The notes beneath the pieces were generated by a model. The model saw nothing but the letters and a program-made list of their open reading frames with translations. It made no database searches and was not told the origin of the DNA. The position numbers and the translations under genes are program-made. Shown here one piece after another: positions 61,340 through 64,000 of a stretch of DNA of 64,000 nucleotides. Within the stretch, counting starts at the first letter, position 1. Each line of letters begins with the position of its first letter. This DNA comes from Candidatus Bathyarchaeum tardum (GTDB lineage: Archaea > Thermoproteota > Bathyarchaeia > Bathyarchaeales > Bathyarchaeaceae): positions 248,001-312,000 of the forward strand of contig JARVGH010000002.1 in NCBI GenBank assembly GCA_029762755.1. The letters are read 5' to 3'.

Positions 61340-63038
61340 TTTTTAAAACCTCATTTTTAAAGAATTCTGGCTTTGAAATGTAGTAACGAATGATGTCTGA
61401 CACATCTCGGTGTCTTCGAATATGGTTTTTTTGCATCCACTCGATTAGTTTTGCTCTGTTTTGGAGTTCTTCTTGGATTTGTTCTATTTTTATTCCTTTT
61501 TTTTCAGCAATATTTTCAAGAATATAACTTCGACCAGTAAAATCAAAAGTGTCTTCAACAGGATTCCATTGATATGTTTCGTTGGTTAATATTTCACCTG
61601 AACGGGGATCTAGACCTACAATTTCTGTTGCAGCCACGGTTTTGCGAACAGGTTTTCCTTTGAATTCAACTTTTTTCTGAACTAAAATTATGTCAATACC
61701 TGCGATTAGGGTTCGGGGAATATTCATTGGGGCTGATTCAAGCCTGTAAACTGCAGACTCGGCAGATTCTGCGTGTATTGTTGACATTCCTAGATGGCCT
61801 GTGCTTACTGCTTGGAAAAGCGTGTATGCTTCTTCACCTCTAATTTCGCCTACAATTATGTAGTCAGGCCTTTGTCTTAGGGATGCTTTTAGCAAATCAA
61901 ACAAAGTAATTTCTTCAGATTCCTTGTTACCAAAAATGGTTCTAGTAGCTGCTGGAATCCAGTTTTCATGAGGCAAGTTTAATTCAGGAGTGTCTTCAAT
62001 TGACACAACTTTTAGGTCCGGTTTTATGAGCATGCTCAAACAGTTGAGCAACGTTGTTTTTCCTGCTGCTATTCCTCCTGCAACAAGGATAGATATTCGA
62101 TTTTCAATAGCATACCATAGATAGGCTGCCATTTCTTTTGATAAAGTTCCAAAATCAATTAAATCACTAATAGTGAAAGGATCTTCTTTGAATTTTCGAA
62201 TAGTAAATGTTGAACCTTTTCGCGTTATTTCTGTTCCAAAAGTTAAGTTTATTCTGCTTCCATCAGGTAAAGAAGCATCTAATAAGGGATGGGCTATTGA
62301 AACATGACTTCCACACATGTAGGCTAATCTTAAGGCTATTAAATCTAGTTCAGGAATATTATCAAATTTTAAGTTAGTAACAATTGATTCATACTGTCTG
62401 TGCCATATATAGAGGGGAACGTTAACGCCGTCACATGAAATGTCTTCAATTAAATCATCTTGCATTAAAGGATCAATTTTTCCAAAACCAAGATTGTCTC
62501 TGACTATGTAGTAAAGAAGTTTTTCTTTTTGCTCTTCAGAAATTTTGAAATGATAATTATTTAAAATGTCAGCAGCTAATTTTTTGAGGTAAGTTTCAGC
62601 ATTTTCTTTTGAATTCATTTCATCGGGTTTTAATTCAATAACTTCGTTTAATATTCGTTTTAGACGAGCTAATGCAAGAGTTTCATTTTCATTCAATGAA
62701 GGCTCTTCAATTTTGTATAGTAGGTTGCCTCTTTGTTTTTCTTTAACAATTTTTACAAAAACAAACGGTTCTTTTAGAACATATTGTTCAACAACATCGT
62801 CTTGATTTGTACCCTCTTGAATTGCAAGATTATTATCTGCCTCAATTGAAGCAACTATCTTTGAAGATTTTCTTTTATAAAATTTAGATTTTACAATGTT
62901 TTTCTTAGGAGTAAGATTCAATCTATTTTTTAGTTGCAGCATAAAATTAGCAATATTTTTAAAATTACCTTTAGTTATTTTTGAAGCTTCCAACTCTTTT
63001 TCAGAGGGTGACCTCTTTGTTTTATCTTCACGATCCAA
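61332..63038 (-). CDS. Pilus assembly ATPase (VirB11/GspE/TadA-like)
   Basis: A 568-residue secretion ATPase. The N-terminal 150 residues are basic and unstructured. Then Walker A GGIAAGKTT near residue 315, the Asp box SIEDTPEL, Walker B IIVGEIRGEEA, and a His box STGHLGMSTIHAES follow. It powers the pilus with the two platform proteins. TTG start with GGAG 8 bases upstream. It leads the operon with the conserved promoter element about 200 bases upstream. Confidence 0.93.
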   Translation of the reverse strand: MDREDKTKRSPSEKELEASKITKGNFKNIANFMLQLKNRLNLTPKKNIVKSKFYKRKSSKIVASIEADNNLAIQEGTNQDDVVEQYVLKEPFVFVKIVKEKQRGNLLYKIEEPSLNENETLALARLKRILNEVIELKPDEMNSKENAETYLKKLAADILNNYHFKISEEQKEKLLYYIVRDNLGFGKIDPLMQDDLIEDISCDGVNVPLYIWHRQYESIVTNLKFDNIPELDLIALRLAYMCGSHVSIAHPLLDASLPDGSRINLTFGTEITRKGSTFTIRKFKEDPFTISDLIDFGTLSKEMAAYLWYAIENRISILVAGGIAAGKTTLLNCLSMLIKPDLKVVSIEDTPELNLPHENWIPAATRTIFGNKESEEITLFDLLKASLRQRPDYIIVGEIRGEEAYTLFQAVSTGHLGMSTIHAESAESAVYRLESAPMNIPRTLIAGIDIILVQKKVEFKGKPVRKTVAATEIVGLDPRSGEILTNETYQWNPVEDTFDFTGRSYILENIAEKKGIKIEQIQEELQNRAKLIEWMQKNHIRRHRDVSDIIRYYISKPEFFKNEVLKNE

Positions 63039-63235
63039 TTGTGTAAGCTCCTTAATGTTTCTTTTAACGTTTACAAAAAAGAGAAAAATGGGTCAACACG
63101 AGATCCTTTTATGGGAATATTCCGGCATATTTGACCGATATTGAGTGTTAGGTGACGATTTATATTGATGCTCTTTTGGTCTATGCCCAATGCTGAGTTG
63201 TGGCGACATTGTGTATTGCATTTTTTCTCTTTTAC

Positions 63236-63302
63236 TTCATTACGATTAACACTATAAGAAGCCTCAAAAAGTCCTATTTAACAGCACAAGGATGCTGTTT
63301 AT
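63236..63302 (-). promoter_or_regulatory. Conserved pilus promoter element, copy 2
   Basis: On the minus strand: perfect inverted repeat AACAGC-N8-GCTGTT, then TTAAATAGGACTTTTTGAGGC, TTATAGTGTTAATCGTAATGAA. It aligns with 57290-57363. It lies about 200 bases before the pilus ATPase start; the interval 63039-63235 holds no convincing gene, only an unlikely 42-codon frame. Confidence 0.65.
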
Positions 63303-63475
63303 GTAATTGTGTTCTATATAAAAAATGGAAATATTTTCAGTAAAGAAATATTGAAGATAAATCAACTAAGCATTTAATATGACAACGAATTAAAAAAGGC
63401 AGAGACCATGTTACTTATCTTGTATCTAAAAAGTCTAAATGAATGCAATGGATATTTCCAAGTAAGGGAAATGAG

Positions 63476-64000
63476 ATGAAGGCTATAAAGACGGGTATTA
63501 CAAGTTTTGATTGGTACTTGAAAGGCGGTTTGGCCCCAACAGTCTTTTTACTTGTTGGCATTCCCGGGTCTGGAACCGAAATTTTTGCTAGGCAAATTGC
63601 TTATAATTGTGCTGTAAACGACAAAATTTCTTACTTTACTGTTAATTCAAATGGTAATTATATTAAGAAAAACATGTTAGATTACGGCTTTAATGTTGAC
63701 CAACTTGAAAAGAATAGAAGTTGGAGAAATCTGCAAATCAATAAAGAGAACAATTTAGTAAACAAAGTTATTAGTGAAATGGACGAACAAAGAACTGTAA
63801 TTATTGATTCTCTTTCAGAGCTTATTTTGCAACATAAACTGGAAACAGTTATTGATTTAATTACCCAAATGTGCCTAAAAAATAATGGCTCTAATAGATT
63901 TCACATGCTTTTATTAACTGAAGGAATGCAAGACCAAAAAGTTGATAGTACAATCAAGCATTTTGCAGAAGGTATTATTGAATTTAATATGTCGTGGATG
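63476..64000 (+). CDS. KaiC/FlaH-like protein with degenerate P-loop, partial
   Basis: The frame from ATG 63476 (AAGGGA upstream) runs off the window edge after 175 codons. It is a RecA/KaiC-fold protein: ITSFDWYLKGGLAP, Walker A-like GIPGSGTEI (Thr for Lys), and Walker B RTVIIDSLSEL. Without the P-loop Lys it probably binds but does not hydrolyse ATP, like some archaeal ArlH/FlaH relatives. It is divergent from the pilus operon, consistent with a regulatory or assembly role. Confidence 0.75.
   Translation, partial: MKAIKTGITSFDWYLKGGLAPTVFLLVGIPGSGTEIFARQIAYNCAVNDKISYFTVNSNGNYIKKNMLDYGFNVDQLEKNRSWRNLQINKENNLVNKVISEMDEQRTVIIDSLSELILQHKLETVIDLITQMCLKNNGSNRFHMLLLTEGMQDQKVDSTIKHFAEGIIEFNMSWM

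Noticed and set aside
58726-63038. Pilus operon as an archaellum operon
   Set aside because: The platform is split in two TadB/TadC-like proteins, and no archaellin set, ArlC/D/E or canonical ArlJ is present; a Tad-like pilus fits better.
63039-63235. 42-codon frame before the pilus ATPase
   Set aside because: Its composition is random-looking and it ends before the ATPase; its leader resembles that of the pilin only because the promoter element is repeated.
1-64000. CRISPR arrays, tRNA or rRNA genes, insertion sequences
   Set aside because: I saw no regularly spaced repeats, no clear tRNA arm pattern (GGTTCGAATCC or its complement), no rRNA stretches, and no transposase. A short tRNA with introns could be missed by eye.

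Overview
This window is from an AT-rich archaeal chromosome. The evidence is a TATA-binding protein with two repeats, ribosomal protein L15e, the RNase P proteins Rpp30 and Pop5, an archaeal phosphopantetheine adenylyltransferase, an archaeal thymidylate synthase, a geranylgeranyl reductase-family enzyme, archaeal TATA promoters and many TTG/GTG starts with GGAG/GGTG ribosome sites. The five-gene archaeal acetyl-CoA synthase/CO dehydrogenase operon together with many secreted IPEF-type and CARDB proteins suggests an anaerobic, possibly acetogenic TACK archaeon. Candidatus Bathyarchaeia is my best guess, but it is an inference and not proven.

Layout. 1-5.1 kb: an exported protein cut by the window edge, a double Lrp/AsnC regulator, a PAP2-like membrane protein, and a membrane PAS histidine kinase whose response regulator has decayed. 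5.5-12.4 kb: an ECF S-component, a nucleotidyltransferase, a glutaredoxin/ferredoxin-thioredoxin reductase pair, CoaD, a ferredoxin, an RpoH carrying an extra N-terminal domain, MntP, small regulators and TBP. 12.5-19.5 kb: cdhABCDE on the minus strand, the carbonyl branch of the Wood-Ljungdahl pathway. 19.7-22.5 kb: an ABC-2 exporter with two adjacent decayed genes. 22.8-27.8 kb: a radical SAM/SPASM protein, methylglyoxal synthase, thymidylate synthase, a TIR-like protein and a lysine-rich microprotein. 27.8-30.4 kb: a NapH-like iron-sulfur membrane protein with a secreted partner, and microproteins.

30.6-34.1 kb holds two paralogous KaiC-like ATPases. The second is joined to an ammonium transporter, and a structured RNA candidate lies between them. 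34.3-44 kb: a large CARDB surface protein, an RNase P/L15e cluster, a frameshifted methyltransferase, Dph6, a geranylgeranyl reductase-family protein and MscS. 44.1-46.8 kb: glutamine synthetase, two stand-alone AsnC sensor domains and a divergent AsnC regulator. The glnA promoter shares sequence blocks with both kaiC promoters, which suggests one nitrogen regulon. 46.8-50 kb: a Znu-type metal ABC importer divergent from a NikR with an intact nickel site. Nickel is needed by CODH/ACS, so nickel supply is a plausible link.

50.2-64 kb is dominated by pilins and type IV pilus machinery: three pilin-like proteins at 56-59.6 kb, a pilin at 50.5 kb, two GspF/TadC-like membrane proteins and a VirB11/GspE ATPase. 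It is flanked by two ATPase-like proteins with altered P-loops. Two copies of a conserved promoter element sit in front of the 357-residue pilin gene and the pilus ATPase operon. Between lie acetyltransferases, an SelB-like protein without GTPase motifs and several microproteins.

Most notable: an RpoH with an Mrr-like/Rpb5-jaw-like N-terminal domain, the KaiC-Amt-GlnA putative regulon, the structured RNA candidate at 31.6 kb, and the pilus promoter element.
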